The position numbers and the translations under genes are program-made. The notes below the pieces were generated by a model. The model was not told where the DNA came from, did no database searches, and saw only the letters and a program-made list of their open reading frames with translations. From Rufibacter roseus (GTDB lineage Bacteria; Bacteroidota; Bacteroidia; Cytophagales; Hymenobacteraceae), in contig NZ_LRML01000002.1 in the NCBI RefSeq assembly GCF_001647285.1, positions 434,001-498,000 on the forward strand: a stretch of DNA of 64,000 bases, in the 5' to 3' direction. Positions 1-8,947 of this stretch are shown one piece after another; position 1 is the stretch's first letter, and each line of letters opens with the position of its first letter.

Positions 1-2470
1 GGTTTTGGGCGGTTTTCTGGAGCCTTTCTGTTAAGGCTATCCGCATTTCGGGGCTATCAGTTGTACCTAACAGTGAGGTCAAGCCTAATACATTAGCCAC
101 CGGTGAGCGTAAGTTATGCGATACAATATAAGTAAACTGCTCTAAGTGCCTGTTCCGGCGCAGCAATTCTTCAGTTAACTGGGCACGTTCCTCCTCGGCC
201 CTTTTCTGTTCCGTTATTTCCGTTTCTATAACTATAAACTTCTTGCTGCCCCCCGTTTCTTTGTCTATGATAGGTGTTACATCCAATTTAGACCAATATA
301 TCTCCCCTGCCTTGTTGCGGTTCTGCACCTCCTGAACAAAGGGTTTGTCAAGCGCTAGCTTCTCTCTGATGGAATTTACTTTATCTGAGCTGGTGGCAGG
401 GCCTGCCAGAAAATCACCCGGTCTGCAGCCTACCACTTCTTCCAAGGTATAACCTGTCACTCTGGTAAAGCCTTCATTCACCCACTCAATGCGGGCCATG
501 TCATCGGTAATATACACGGAGTTTACTGTCTTGCTAGCGACTAATGACAGCTTTTTCAGTTCTGCTTCTGTCTTTTTTCTATCATTTATTCCCCTGAAGT
601 AAACGGACACCCCTTCTTCTGATGGATAGGCGCTTACATCTATCCAAAGATTTGCTGGTTTATATAATGTCTCAAAATGCACCGGCCTCTGCTCAGATAG
701 CCCCTGTTGATATTGGGCATAAGATTCAGAGAAATCTTGAGCGGGAAATATTTCACGGAAATCTTGACCTAGCAAACCATTGCGTGTTAGCCGCATTACT
801 TGCTCAAATTCTTTGTTTACATAGGTAAACTTCCAATCTTTATCAATGGTGAAGAAAGCATCTTTGATACTTTCCAGTGTATTATGCAATCTTTTAGCTG
901 TTGCCTCCAGTAACAACTGCTGCTCTTTTGAAGCCGTCACATCTTTGGCTATACCATAGGCACCTACTACTTCACCGTTTACAACAATGGGTATTTCGGT
1001 GTAATTAAAGTAACGATATACGTTGTTGTGCCCTATTAGTGAGCTCTCTCCTGAAATGGACTCGCCACTTAATACTCTCTTGAACTCCGCCTTTACTTTT
1101 TCAAGGGTCTCAGGGTTCGCATAGTCATAAAGATGCTTCTTTGTAAGCTCTTCTTCCGTAAGACCAAATAAATCCAGCGTTACTTTGTTTGCAGAGGTAT
1201 AATACCCCTTAGTGTCTAAAGAATACACCGCGTCTGGGTTGAGGTGAAACAGCGCCTTATAACGCTGTTCGCTTTCCTGTAGCATTAGCTCCGCCTGCTT
1301 ACGCTCTGTTATATCTCGGCTGTTAGCAATAATACCTCTGATGTTTGGGTCTTCTAAGCAATTGGTAACGGTAGACTCTAGCCAACGCCATTCACCCGAG
1401 GAGTTTAAAAAGCGGAAAGGCTCTGTCTTAACTACATGACATTGTAAGACCTCTTCAAAGACTTTTTGCAACCCAGAAATGTCTTCAGGATGTATATATT
1501 CATATGAACTTTTCCCAATAAAAGATTCTGGACTGTAACCCAATATTCGGTGCGAATTAGCACTTGCAAAAATATATTCCCCCGCTGCGGAAAGAATTGC
1601 AATTAAATCCGCCCCTTGTGAAAGCAGTGCCTGCAAGCGCATTTCTGTTTCTTCTTTAAACCGCTCGCTTGCCAACAATTGGGTTTTATCACGGGCAATA
1701 CAAATAACTTTTTTTGCTTCTATTAAAATTGAAGAAGACCAAGAAAGATGCACTACCGACCCATTTTTGTGAAGGTAGCGGTTCTTAAAATTTGTGATGA
1801 CTGCAGAGGCTGAGGACTGTAACTTAGCCGTGCTATCATCTGTAATTGCAATATCATCCGGATGAATAAAAGATAAGTAACTTTTACCTATCATTTCCTC
1901 AGGCAAATATCCTAGTATTGATTGGGAGGCATTATTAACCCTCAAGAAAACACCTTGCAGATCAAAGGTGCAGATCAAATCTGCAGAACGATCTTGCACT
2001 AGCTGAAGATCAGCTAAAGTACTCTGAAGCTGCTGCTGCTGTTTGATAAGCTGCTCTTGAGAATGATAGTGCGGCCGCATATCCCGGATGTACACGCTGG
2101 TAAACACCTCGCCCCCAGAACAAGTAAATGCCTTGGCCTTAACCTCTACCAGCAAATGAGAGCCATTGGCGTGCTGCATCAACACCTCTCCCTGAAATTC
2201 ACCATTCAGCCTCCTTTCTTCAAGGGCAGTCAGCCAACGCGGATCTTCAGGTACCATCAGCACATCCCGACCAAGTTTCATGAGAAACTCTGCGCTTCTA
2301 CCCACCAACGAACATAGGGCTTGGTTGGCGTACAGAATAGTGCCCTCAGGTTTCAATAGCAGCGTTGGCTCTGGGCTGTTATCAACCAAGGCATAGAACA
2401 ATTGTAAATCTACAGGTGCAGTTCGCTTTTGTTCACCTGCCTCTACTGAAGCGGTTATCGCATCCTCCAT
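1..2470 (-). CDS. Multi-PAS sensor histidine kinase (C-terminus beyond window)
   Basis: The reading frame opens at an ATG (complement of 2468-2470) behind a purine-rich stretch and stays open to the left edge, about 823 residues. I read six consecutive PAS/PAC-type modules at roughly 20-130, 150-260, 275-400, 400-520, 520-640 and 645-770; several end in PAC-like strings such as DITERKQAE. The last seen segment is the start of a HisKA domain with the phospho-acceptor motif SHNLRSPV, the histidine being residue 785. The H-box has N where many kinases have E, a variant frequent in Bacteroidota PAS kinases. No transmembrane segment or signal peptide is visible, so it is probably a cytoplasmic sensor. 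The catalytic ATPase domain and any receiver domain lie outside the window. Ligand and partner regulator are unknown. Confidence 0.9.
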   Translation of the reverse strand, partial: MEDAITASVEAGEQKRTAPVDLQLFYALVDNSPEPTLLLKPEGTILYANQALCSLVGRSAEFLMKLGRDVLMVPEDPRWLTALEERRLNGEFQGEVLMQHANGSHLLVEVKAKAFTCSGGEVFTSVYIRDMRPHYHSQEQLIKQQQQLQSTLADLQLVQDRSADLICTFDLQGVFLRVNNASQSILGYLPEEMIGKSYLSFIHPDDIAITDDSTAKLQSSASAVITNFKNRYLHKNGSVVHLSWSSSILIEAKKVICIARDKTQLLASERFKEETEMRLQALLSQGADLIAILSAAGEYIFASANSHRILGYSPESFIGKSSYEYIHPEDISGLQKVFEEVLQCHVVKTEPFRFLNSSGEWRWLESTVTNCLEDPNIRGIIANSRDITERKQAELMLQESEQRYKALFHLNPDAVYSLDTKGYYTSANKVTLDLFGLTEEELTKKHLYDYANPETLEKVKAEFKRVLSGESISGESSLIGHNNVYRYFNYTEIPIVVNGEVVGAYGIAKDVTASKEQQLLLEATAKRLHNTLESIKDAFFTIDKDWKFTYVNKEFEQVMRLTRNGLLGQDFREIFPAQDFSESYAQYQQGLSEQRPVHFETLYKPANLWIDVSAYPSEEGVSVYFRGINDRKKTEAELKKLSLVASKTVNSVYITDDMARIEWVNEGFTRVTGYTLEEVVGCRPGDFLAGPATSSDKVNSIREKLALDKPFVQEVQNRNKAGEIYWSKLDVTPIIDKETGGSKKFIVIETEITEQKRAEEERAQLTEELLRRNRHLEQFTYIVSHNLRSPVANVLGLTSLLGTTDSPEMRIALTERLQKTAQN

Positions 2471-2801
2471 GGCTTCAATCTTCCTCTTTCTGTGAATACC
2501 GCTCTAGGCAGCTTTAAGTGAGTATGAATCAATATTTTCTATTATACAAAAGTACAATTGAAGGAAATAGATTCCATCAAATATCAAAAGTATTCTTATA
2601 AATTTTTATATAACACATCTATGTGCACCGCGTTTGCAAAAGGAAGTATTTAAAGCTCTCTATGCAAAAAAGAAAGAAATTTAGAAGGCCTTCCGTTTTA
2701 TAATATGTATTTTTCCAGCACCAAAATGTTTGATGTGCTGGTGCACATTTACTCTTCTGTGTCAGTTCCAAAAACTAATGTATAGGTCTCCTCCGCTTTC
2801 C
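2471..2801. other. AT-rich intergenic region between divergent genes
   Basis: This 331-bp stretch separates the PAS kinase (minus) from the large secreted fusion gene (plus), so it should hold both promoters. It is strongly AT-rich around 2530-2640. I could not fix a confident promoter box and see no repeat or RNA gene. An open frame continues upstream of the fusion gene to 2730, but those extra residues precede the signal peptide and are unlikely to be coding. Confidence 0.5.
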
Positions 2802-5800
2802 ATGAATCTACAGCAGTCCTTCGGTACCAAAGCTTTTCTTCTTCTATTCTGTTGCTTTACAGCTATAACTTCTGCCTTTGCCCAACAGAAGCTCAACTGG
2901 CAGCCCCGCCAAGACCTGAACATTCTTCTGCCTCCTTCGGTGCAGGTGTATGAAGCTTACGGCAAGTTAGCCGATGGCGCCCCCATTCATGCCATGTACA
3001 CCCTCATTGATTTAACCGATGAGAACCTGAAATTCAGGGTAGTGGGCGACAATAAAACCCGGTACAGCACCAAAGAATTTGTTCAGCAGCAGAAAGCCAT
3101 ACTTGGTATCAACGGAGGGTACTATGCCGCCAATGGATCTACCAGCCTGATGGTGCAGGACGGAAGAGTATTGGCTCAGCCACCAGCCCCTGCCGCAAAA
3201 GGTGCCTTTGGAATAGTAAACGGTAAACCAGATGTAACCTGGAACTACAACTTCAGTGGTCTTGCCTATTCATTTCCAGACCCCTCTCCCGCAGCAGCCA
3301 AGCAGCAAACAGTTGCCCAGCTTTGGCCTGCTTCTCAGGCAATTGGAGGAGGTCCTGTTTTGCTTGAGAATGGTAAGATAAAAGTTACTTCCAAACAAGA
3401 AGGGTTCGGAGGCAGTCACTTATGGCGGCACCCTCGCACCGCCGCAGGCTACCTTGATAGCACCACCGTCATCTGGATGGTAGTGGACGGCAGGCAGCAA
3501 GGTAGTGCGGGAGTGACTCTGGAGGAGCTTGCCCAAATTTTCTATGACTTAGGTACCCAAGAAGCGGTAAATTTAGATGGCGGCGGCTCTTCACAAATGA
3601 TTGCCTTAGATGAAGTAGTAAACCTTCCCGAAGGAAATCGGAACGTGCTTCGTCGTAATGCTTCCGCTATGGTGTTGCTTCAGGAAAATACATCTGCCCC
3701 CAGACAAGTCTTTATTTATGACACCGAGAGTCATTCTTACTATGAGCGAGGTCTCTGGCAGAGTTCTAACCTTCCTAATTTCTATGGCTCCACCACCGCC
3801 AGGGTAGCTAGTATTTCCGATGAGCCCGCTTCGGTAAAGTATCAGTTTGATAGCCTTGCCGACGGGCATTATCAAGTGGCAGCCTGGTGGCCCGCGCACC
3901 AAAACCTATCAGAAAAGGTATCTTATGTTCTGCACCACGGCACCCGGCACGATACCATTACAGTAAACCAAGCTTCTTTTGAAGGGTTAGGCAAATGGAA
4001 TGTGCTAGGCAACTTCAATCTGTCTAAAGGCGATTATCTTGAATTATTAGTTCAGGGACAAGGGAAGCAAGTCGCCGCCGACGCGATCCGGTTAGTGCAC
4101 CAAGGTCCTACCCGTGGCGATGTGCGACTGGCAGTTATCAGTGATCTGAACAGTAGCTACGGAGACACCACCTATGAGGCTCAAGTGGGCGAAACGTTAA
4201 GACGACTACCAAGCCTATGGAAACCTGATATGGTGATTGCCGGTGGCGACCTGGTGGCTGGGCAAAGCCGACAACTGACTGATGCACGCCTAAAAGCCAT
4301 GTGGGCAGGTTTTGACCGCACCATTTTTCAACCGCTGCGCAAGGCACAGATACCCTTTGCGTTTACCATTGGCAACCACGACGGTTCCGGTGGCGGCGGC
4401 TTTGAGCGGGAACGTGCCGTCACCCAAAATTTCTGGAAGAATCCTAAAAACCACCCTGGCCTACAGTTAGTAGACAGCACCCACTTCCCTTTCTATTACT
4501 CTTTTGAGCAAAACGGTTTGTTCTTTGTGAGTTGGGACGCCTCTGACGCTTCTATTTCAGACCAGGAACTGGAGTGGGTAAGACAAGCATTTACTTCACC
4601 TGCAGCCAAGAAAGCGCCAATGCGAGTATTGGTTGGCCACCTGCCGCTGTACGGCGTGGCGCAAGAGCGGGACTCTCCTGGCAATGTACTTCGCCAGCCC
4701 GAGAAACTGCAGGCCCTGCTGGAGGAACTGGGGGTGCGCATGTACATCAGTGGTCATCACCACGCTTTCTACCCCGGCAAACGAGGGCAAGTGGAACTGC
4801 TAAATGCCGGCGCGCTGGGCTCAGGCCCGCGTAAATGGCTTACTACGCCTGCTACCTCACCACATACCATCACGTTGGTTGATTACTTTAGCGAGAAAGA
4901 CAGCATTGCCTATACTACCTTTGATGTAGGGAACATTGTCCAGAACCAGCTACCTGAGTTTGACGAGAAAATTCTTCCTCCTCTTATTTACGGGGAAAAC
5001 GGCTTTATCCGCCGTCGTGATGTTGCCCCAACAAGCCTAGCCAGCGGAAAACTATCAGCCACTCATTTAGGTACAGGCGCTCCGGCTACACCAGGCGAAG
5101 GCGAAGTATCAGCCAAATTACAAAATGGGCAGTTAAAATTAGAGGCGTTTTGGAGCTTTTTTTTGAAAAACAAGGCAAAAACAGACTTGAGGCTAAGCTT
5201 GTACCAAGGCCGCCATGGCGCTGAAGGTACTCACGTTGCTACCTTCACACCACATAAAACCAGCCGAAAGAAAATTGAATTTGAAGCTACATTACCCGGT
5301 AAATTTGGGTTTGATGAACTGTTGGGTGCTGGTGGTTTTTACGTAATACTACATAGCCCTGACTCTAGCAAAACCTTTGCGCGGGCGCAGCTCTACCCTG
5401 TTTCAAACACTGCTCCGGTTGCTCCTGCTTTTTTATCGCACCAGCCCCGGCACGTGTACGCCATCCGGAAAACAGAGGCCCTGTTCCCGATTACATGGGC
5501 TCCAGCCACTGACCCCGACCAAGACCCTGTTACCTACACTTATCAGGTTTCAGCCACCCCTGACTTCAAAAGTGTTGCCTGGAATTATTCTACAGGCAAA
5601 GCTACTTCGGTAAAAGTAAAGGAAGAGGCGTGGCGCCAGTTTTTAGCCGGCGTAGCTCCAGGCGAAGTGAAGACTATTTACCATCGGCTTGTCGTGTCTG
5701 ATGGTAAGAACATATCTGCCGGTCCTGCCGTGGCGCTACAGCTTACCACCAGCAACCAATCGGTAACAGGACCAGTGGAAGTAGAAGCCCCAAACTGGGT

Positions 5801-6662
5801 TGCTAAAGGCACCTTAGGACCCAATGTAGTTGCCCCGCATGGCATTACCACCAGCGGTAACGGAAACATCTGGATTGCCAGTTATACCACCGGAATACAT
5901 GTACGAAAACCAGATGGCAGTCCATTTCCGCTAACCTCAAAAGCTCTAGTTTTAGCACCTGATAATACAGGCCATATCAAAGCTATTCGGCTAGAGGAGG
6001 GAGAGATTCAGGCCGTAAGTTTACGGGGCATTAGCCAAGACGCTGATGGTCATGTGCTGGTAATTGTAAACAACAACTACTTGATCAAGCTCCATCAAGA
6101 GACAGGAGAACCCTTAGCTTACTGGAAAGGGCCCACTACTATTGGCCAGGCCACAGCCGCCGCAGATGGTACCGTGGTGGCTACCACCGTTACCACCGAA
6201 GGGCATTCTACCATTCTGCAGCAAACGGGCAAAACTTACAAGGCTACTCCTATTACCTTGCTTTCAGGCAGACCGTTGGCCCGCACTAGTCAAATAAGCG
6301 CTGATGGCAAAACTTTATACATACCTAGTGCCACTGACCCGGGTATTTGGGTATTTAACCGAAGCCAAACTGGCTTTACGCCCGGCGAACGCCTTACTAA
6401 TACCGCTGCTGGTTCCAATGCCATTGCCCGGCACGCCAACGGCTCAATTTGGCTTGTAGTGAAATCAGACGGATTCGGGGCAGCCCAGCTACAAATGGTA
6501 GATCCAGAGAAAGGCCGGTATTGGGCCCTTCCCCTGCCTGCCCTGGCCAAAGAAGGCGGCTTTGACGAAGCCCGTGGCCTCACCTTCAGCCCCGATGGCA
6601 AGACGTTATATATTGCTGGGTATGATACGGGTAAGATTTATGTGTATCAGTTACAGGAGTAG
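2802..6662 (+). CDS. Secreted phosphodiester glycosidase / metallophosphoesterase fusion with C-terminal propeller
   Basis: Start chosen at 2802 because the signal peptide (MNLQQSFGTKAFLLLF...SAFAQ) begins there; an in-frame ATG lies at 2778. The protein is about 1286 residues. Domains by eye: NAGPA/DUF2233-type phosphodiester glycosidase (about 40-290) with GINGGYY near 102 and NLDGGGSSQM near 256; a golvesin-C-like beta domain (about 300-433, starting VFIYDTE); a calcineurin-like metallophosphoesterase (about 440-700) with ISDLN, GGDLV, GNHDG, GHLPLYG and SGHHHAF, so all metal-site blocks are present; a possible CHRD-like beta domain (about 740-865); a fibronectin-III-like segment (about 866-983); and an NHL/SMP-30-like beta-propeller (about 1000-1286). 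It is exported and probably acts on phosphorylated glycans or phosphodiesters in the periplasm or outside. Substrate is unknown. The next gene follows after 29 nt. Confidence 0.88.
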   Translation: MNLQQSFGTKAFLLLFCCFTAITSAFAQQKLNWQPRQDLNILLPPSVQVYEAYGKLADGAPIHAMYTLIDLTDENLKFRVVGDNKTRYSTKEFVQQQKAILGINGGYYAANGSTSLMVQDGRVLAQPPAPAAKGAFGIVNGKPDVTWNYNFSGLAYSFPDPSPAAAKQQTVAQLWPASQAIGGGPVLLENGKIKVTSKQEGFGGSHLWRHPRTAAGYLDSTTVIWMVVDGRQQGSAGVTLEELAQIFYDLGTQEAVNLDGGGSSQMIALDEVVNLPEGNRNVLRRNASAMVLLQENTSAPRQVFIYDTESHSYYERGLWQSSNLPNFYGSTTARVASISDEPASVKYQFDSLADGHYQVAAWWPAHQNLSEKVSYVLHHGTRHDTITVNQASFEGLGKWNVLGNFNLSKGDYLELLVQGQGKQVAADAIRLVHQGPTRGDVRLAVISDLNSSYGDTTYEAQVGETLRRLPSLWKPDMVIAGGDLVAGQSRQLTDARLKAMWAGFDRTIFQPLRKAQIPFAFTIGNHDGSGGGGFERERAVTQNFWKNPKNHPGLQLVDSTHFPFYYSFEQNGLFFVSWDASDASISDQELEWVRQAFTSPAAKKAPMRVLVGHLPLYGVAQERDSPGNVLRQPEKLQALLEELGVRMYISGHHHAFYPGKRGQVELLNAGALGSGPRKWLTTPATSPHTITLVDYFSEKDSIAYTTFDVGNIVQNQLPEFDEKILPPLIYGENGFIRRRDVAPTSLASGKLSATHLGTGAPATPGEGEVSAKLQNGQLKLEAFWSFFLKNKAKTDLRLSLYQGRHGAEGTHVATFTPHKTSRKKIEFEATLPGKFGFDELLGAGGFYVILHSPDSSKTFARAQLYPVSNTAPVAPAFLSHQPRHVYAIRKTEALFPITWAPATDPDQDPVTYTYQVSATPDFKSVAWNYSTGKATSVKVKEEAWRQFLAGVAPGEVKTIYHRLVVSDGKNISAGPAVALQLTTSNQSVTGPVEVEAPNWVAKGTLGPNVVAPHGITTSGNGNIWIASYTTGIHVRKPDGSPFPLTSKALVLAPDNTGHIKAIRLEEGEIQAVSLRGISQDADGHVLVIVNNNYLIKLHQETGEPLAYWKGPTTIGQATAAADGTVVATTVTTEGHSTILQQTGKTYKATPITLLSGRPLARTSQISADGKTLYIPSATDPGIWVFNRSQTGFTPGERLTNTAAGSNAIARHANGSIWLVVKSDGFGAAQLQMVDPEKGRYWALPLPALAKEGGFDEARGLTFSPDGKTLYIAGYDTGKIYVYQLQE

Positions 6663-6691
6663 AATCTTTTTGATTTAAGTTAGGTCATATT

Positions 6692-7210
6692 ATGATGAAA
6701 AAAGCAATTATCTTTTTTATGTTTTTGATAACAGGCCTAAATGCTCATGCTACTGTTCAAGTTCCTGACCTTTTACTAATTGGTAAGGATACAATATTTT
6801 TATATTCATTTCCTCTAGAAAACTTCTTAGAACATAGGCCTTTTGGCTTTACATCTGATTCTTTAAGGAGTACAAATTGCTGGAGAGGCTATCAGGCAAT
6901 CTGGAGATTAGTGAACGATACTTTATATCTGGAAAGAATCCGAAGATGTGAATCGGATAAAATCCAGGGGGACGAAAACATATATGCTTTATTTGAAAAG
7001 AATAAGTTAGAAGGGACGTTTTCAAAGGGTAAGGTAGTTGCTTACTGGTATGATAAAACTTTAATACAATACTTACTACCGAAGGGAATTCCTAACTATA
7101 AAAATGAGATTTATCTCTGGGAAAAGAAAGACAAGAATAAAAAGAACACAATACTCAGGTTGAAGTTTGAAAAAGGAGTACTAAAAGTGAACAATTTGCA
7201 AAAAGAATAA
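6692..7210 (+). CDS. Small secreted protein of unknown function
   Basis: 172 residues with an N-terminal signal peptide (MMKKAIIFFMFLITGLNAHA). I do not recognise the family. The mature part is polar and charged, rich in W, Y and K, with two cysteines that could form a disulphide. Base composition is clearly more AT-rich than the large gene before it. The stop is followed within 5 nt by a possible integron-type attC site (7215-7292), so this may be a stray gene cassette, although the box upstream of the gene (GTTAGGT near 6682) is only a partial complement of the downstream box. Confidence 0.7.
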   Translation: MMKKAIIFFMFLITGLNAHATVQVPDLLLIGKDTIFLYSFPLENFLEHRPFGFTSDSLRSTNCWRGYQAIWRLVNDTLYLERIRRCESDKIQGDENIYALFEKNKLEGTFSKGKVVAYWYDKTLIQYLLPKGIPNYKNEIYLWEKKDKNKKNTILRLKFEKGVLKVNNLQKE

Positions 7211-7214
7211 CGTG

Positions 7215-7292
7215 GCTTAACAAGTGATGAACTTCATGTCAAGGATGATGGCTTTGCACTCTGTTTATACAAGTCGCTATTTGTTGTTAGAC
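7215..7292 (+). other. attC-like site (isolated, tentative)
   Basis: A 78-nt segment just after the stop of the small secreted protein begins with GCTTAAC, matching the attC R'' consensus RYYYAAC, and ends with GTTAGAC, matching the R' consensus GTTRRRY. Next to the boxes, TTAACAA can pair with TTGTTAG. The rest of the stem is imperfect by eye. Known family knowledge: attC sites are recombination sites of integron cassettes, usually 57-141 nt. The assignment is an inference from box matches and position. Confidence 0.35.
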
Positions 7293-7513
7293 GTTAAATC
7301 ATCAACACTTGATGCGAAGCAAAACACTCAATCTCCGAGGGGCTGGGTAGGTTCAATTTTCGTTATTTGCATAGAGTTAGCGGAAGCGCTCTACGCACTT
7401 CCAGATAAACAATCTCCTGATAAGCGTTGCTGCGCAAGCAGGAATTTGTGTTTTCGCATAAACCAATTAGCAACACCCATTGACACAGACACTGCCAGGT
7501 CTTTTGAGGTGCC

Positions 7514-7551
7514 GCTTCTGGCTTGTTTTCTGGTAAAAAGGCCTAAAACAG
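7514..7551. repeat. Dispersed 40-nt palindromic repeat, copy 1
   Basis: Imperfect palindrome of the family with left arm CTGTTTTnGGCnTGTTTT and right arm GAAAAACAGnCnAAAACAG. This copy reads TTCTGGCTTGTTTTC then GGCCTAAAACAG, and its right end runs into the following terminator stem. Confidence 0.7.
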
Positions 7552-7584
7552 AAGAGCCGCCCATTGGGGCGGCTCTTCTGTTTT
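7549..7584. terminator. Bidirectional intrinsic terminator
   Basis: Perfect 14-bp stem CAGAAGAGCCGCCC / GGGCGGCTCTTCTG with loop ATTG, followed by TTTT on the plus strand and preceded by AAAA-containing sequence (U-run on the minus strand). It lies between convergent genes and can serve both. Confidence 0.9.
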
Positions 7585-7600
7585 AACAGTGGCAGGAAGG

Positions 7601-8935
7601 CTACTTGCCTTGCTCATATTTACCGTTGAACTTCTCGTAGAGGTACTGCTGCTTATCGGTTAAATTAAGCTTGCGGCCCTGTATGAAAGCTAACCCTACT
7701 TTGTTCGTGCGCATGTCCAGCAAGTCGCCTTCTGATACCAATAAGGTAGCGTCTTTGCCTACTTCTACTGAACCCACTTTGTCCTCTACGCCCAAGATTT
7801 TAGCGGCGTTCAGACTAACGGAGGACAAGGCTTGCTCTTTGGTTAAACCGAAGGCAGCGGCGGTACCGGCAATGAAAGGAAGGTTACGAGTGCCGTGCAG
7901 GCTGGCGTCGTAATCCAGGCAGAACAAGATACCGGCTTGCTGCAGCAGACCTGGCATTTTGTAGGGCAGGTACACATCATCACCGGCACGGGCTGGCAGG
8001 GCGTGTACGCCAGAATAGATAACCGGAATGTTGTTCTCCTTCAGGAAATCTGCCACTACCAACGCATCTCCCCCACCTACAATCACAATGTTTTTCACCC
8101 CGGCTTTTTTCGCGAAGCGAACGCCTTCCACAATTTCTTTGCCGTAGTCGGCGTGCAGGAACAGGCGCTTGCTTCCGTCAAATAAACCGCCAAGTGAATT
8201 TAGTTTCAGGTTTTCGCGGTCGCGGGATTGCTTTAGGTATACGGAGGCGTCCCCTAATAGCGTCTCCAACTCGTTCAGAGCGTTGTCTCGGGCCTGCTTC
8301 CGCTGCTGCGCCGCGGGGCTGTTATCGCCGGCCACCAGCATAGAAGGCCATCGCAGGTGAATACCGCCATCGGCTTTCACCAAAGCATCTTCCCAGTTCC
8401 AGGCGTCTAGTTGTACCACTGAAGAGGAGCCGGAAACCATGCCGCCGACTGGGGTTACCTGCGCCAGCAGCACCCCGTTAGACCGAAGCGTGGGCGTGAT
8501 GTCAGAATCAGTGTTGTACGCCACCACCGACCGCACATGCGGGTTGAAATTCCCTACTTCGCGCTGATCTAACGTTGCCCGCACAGATTCGATTTCAGTT
8601 AAACCTAATTGGCTGTTAGGCAGAATCAAGCCCGGATATATGTGCTTACCCGCCACATTCACGGTTTCATGCGCAGTGCCTTTAAAGCTAGTGGCCGGAC
8701 CGGCATACGTGATTTTACCGTTGTCAAAAGCCACGGCGGCTTGCTCAATTACTTGTCCGTTGCCCACGTGCAAGGTAGCACCCACCAATACGGTAGGTTT
8801 CGTTTGCTTTGCAGCAGGAACCGGAACCTGTGCCCAGGCAGTAGCGCTCAGCAGCACCGATGCGAATAAGGCAGCCGCTCTTTTCATATTCATTTTATCC
8901 TTTTTATTCACCACGGAGCTTTTCATCAATTGCAT
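7601..8935 (-). CDS. Secreted amidohydrolase-family protein lacking the HxH metal motif
   Basis: 444 residues from the ATG at 8935, chosen because TAAGGAGGA (complement of 8942-8950) sits 6 nt upstream and overlaps the stop codon of the preceding gene, indicating coupled translation. An alternative start at 8887 gives a shorter signal peptide (MKRAAALFASVLLSATAWAQ). The fold is recognisable from the N-terminal beta strands (VLVGATLHVGNG, NGKITYAG), the GKHIYPGLI turn and the C-terminal block VSLNAAKILGVEDKVGSVEVGKDATLL. However, where active members have HxH after the PGLID-like strand, this protein reads PNSQLGL, and no clear metal-ligand histidines follow. It may be a non-catalytic or altered-metal partner of the larger upstream amidohydrolase. 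Exported to the periplasm or beyond. Confidence 0.85.
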   Translation of the reverse strand: MQLMKSSVVNKKDKMNMKRAAALFASVLLSATAWAQVPVPAAKQTKPTVLVGATLHVGNGQVIEQAAVAFDNGKITYAGPATSFKGTAHETVNVAGKHIYPGLILPNSQLGLTEIESVRATLDQREVGNFNPHVRSVVAYNTDSDITPTLRSNGVLLAQVTPVGGMVSGSSSVVQLDAWNWEDALVKADGGIHLRWPSMLVAGDNSPAAQQRKQARDNALNELETLLGDASVYLKQSRDRENLKLNSLGGLFDGSKRLFLHADYGKEIVEGVRFAKKAGVKNIVIVGGGDALVVADFLKENNIPVIYSGVHALPARAGDDVYLPYKMPGLLQQAGILFCLDYDASLHGTRNLPFIAGTAAAFGLTKEQALSSVSLNAAKILGVEDKVGSVEVGKDATLLVSEGDLLDMRTNKVGLAFIQGRKLNLTDKQQYLYEKFNGKYEQGK

Positions 8936-8947
8936 GTCTCGTCCTCC

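Noticed and set aside
4574-4834. Frames within the metallophosphoesterase region on both strands
   Set aside because: They overlap an unbroken conserved domain in the main frame and arise from its GC-rich codons.
7224-7586. 120-codon plus-strand frame
   Set aside because: It runs through the attC-like site, a palindromic repeat and a strong terminator, and its translation has no coding character.
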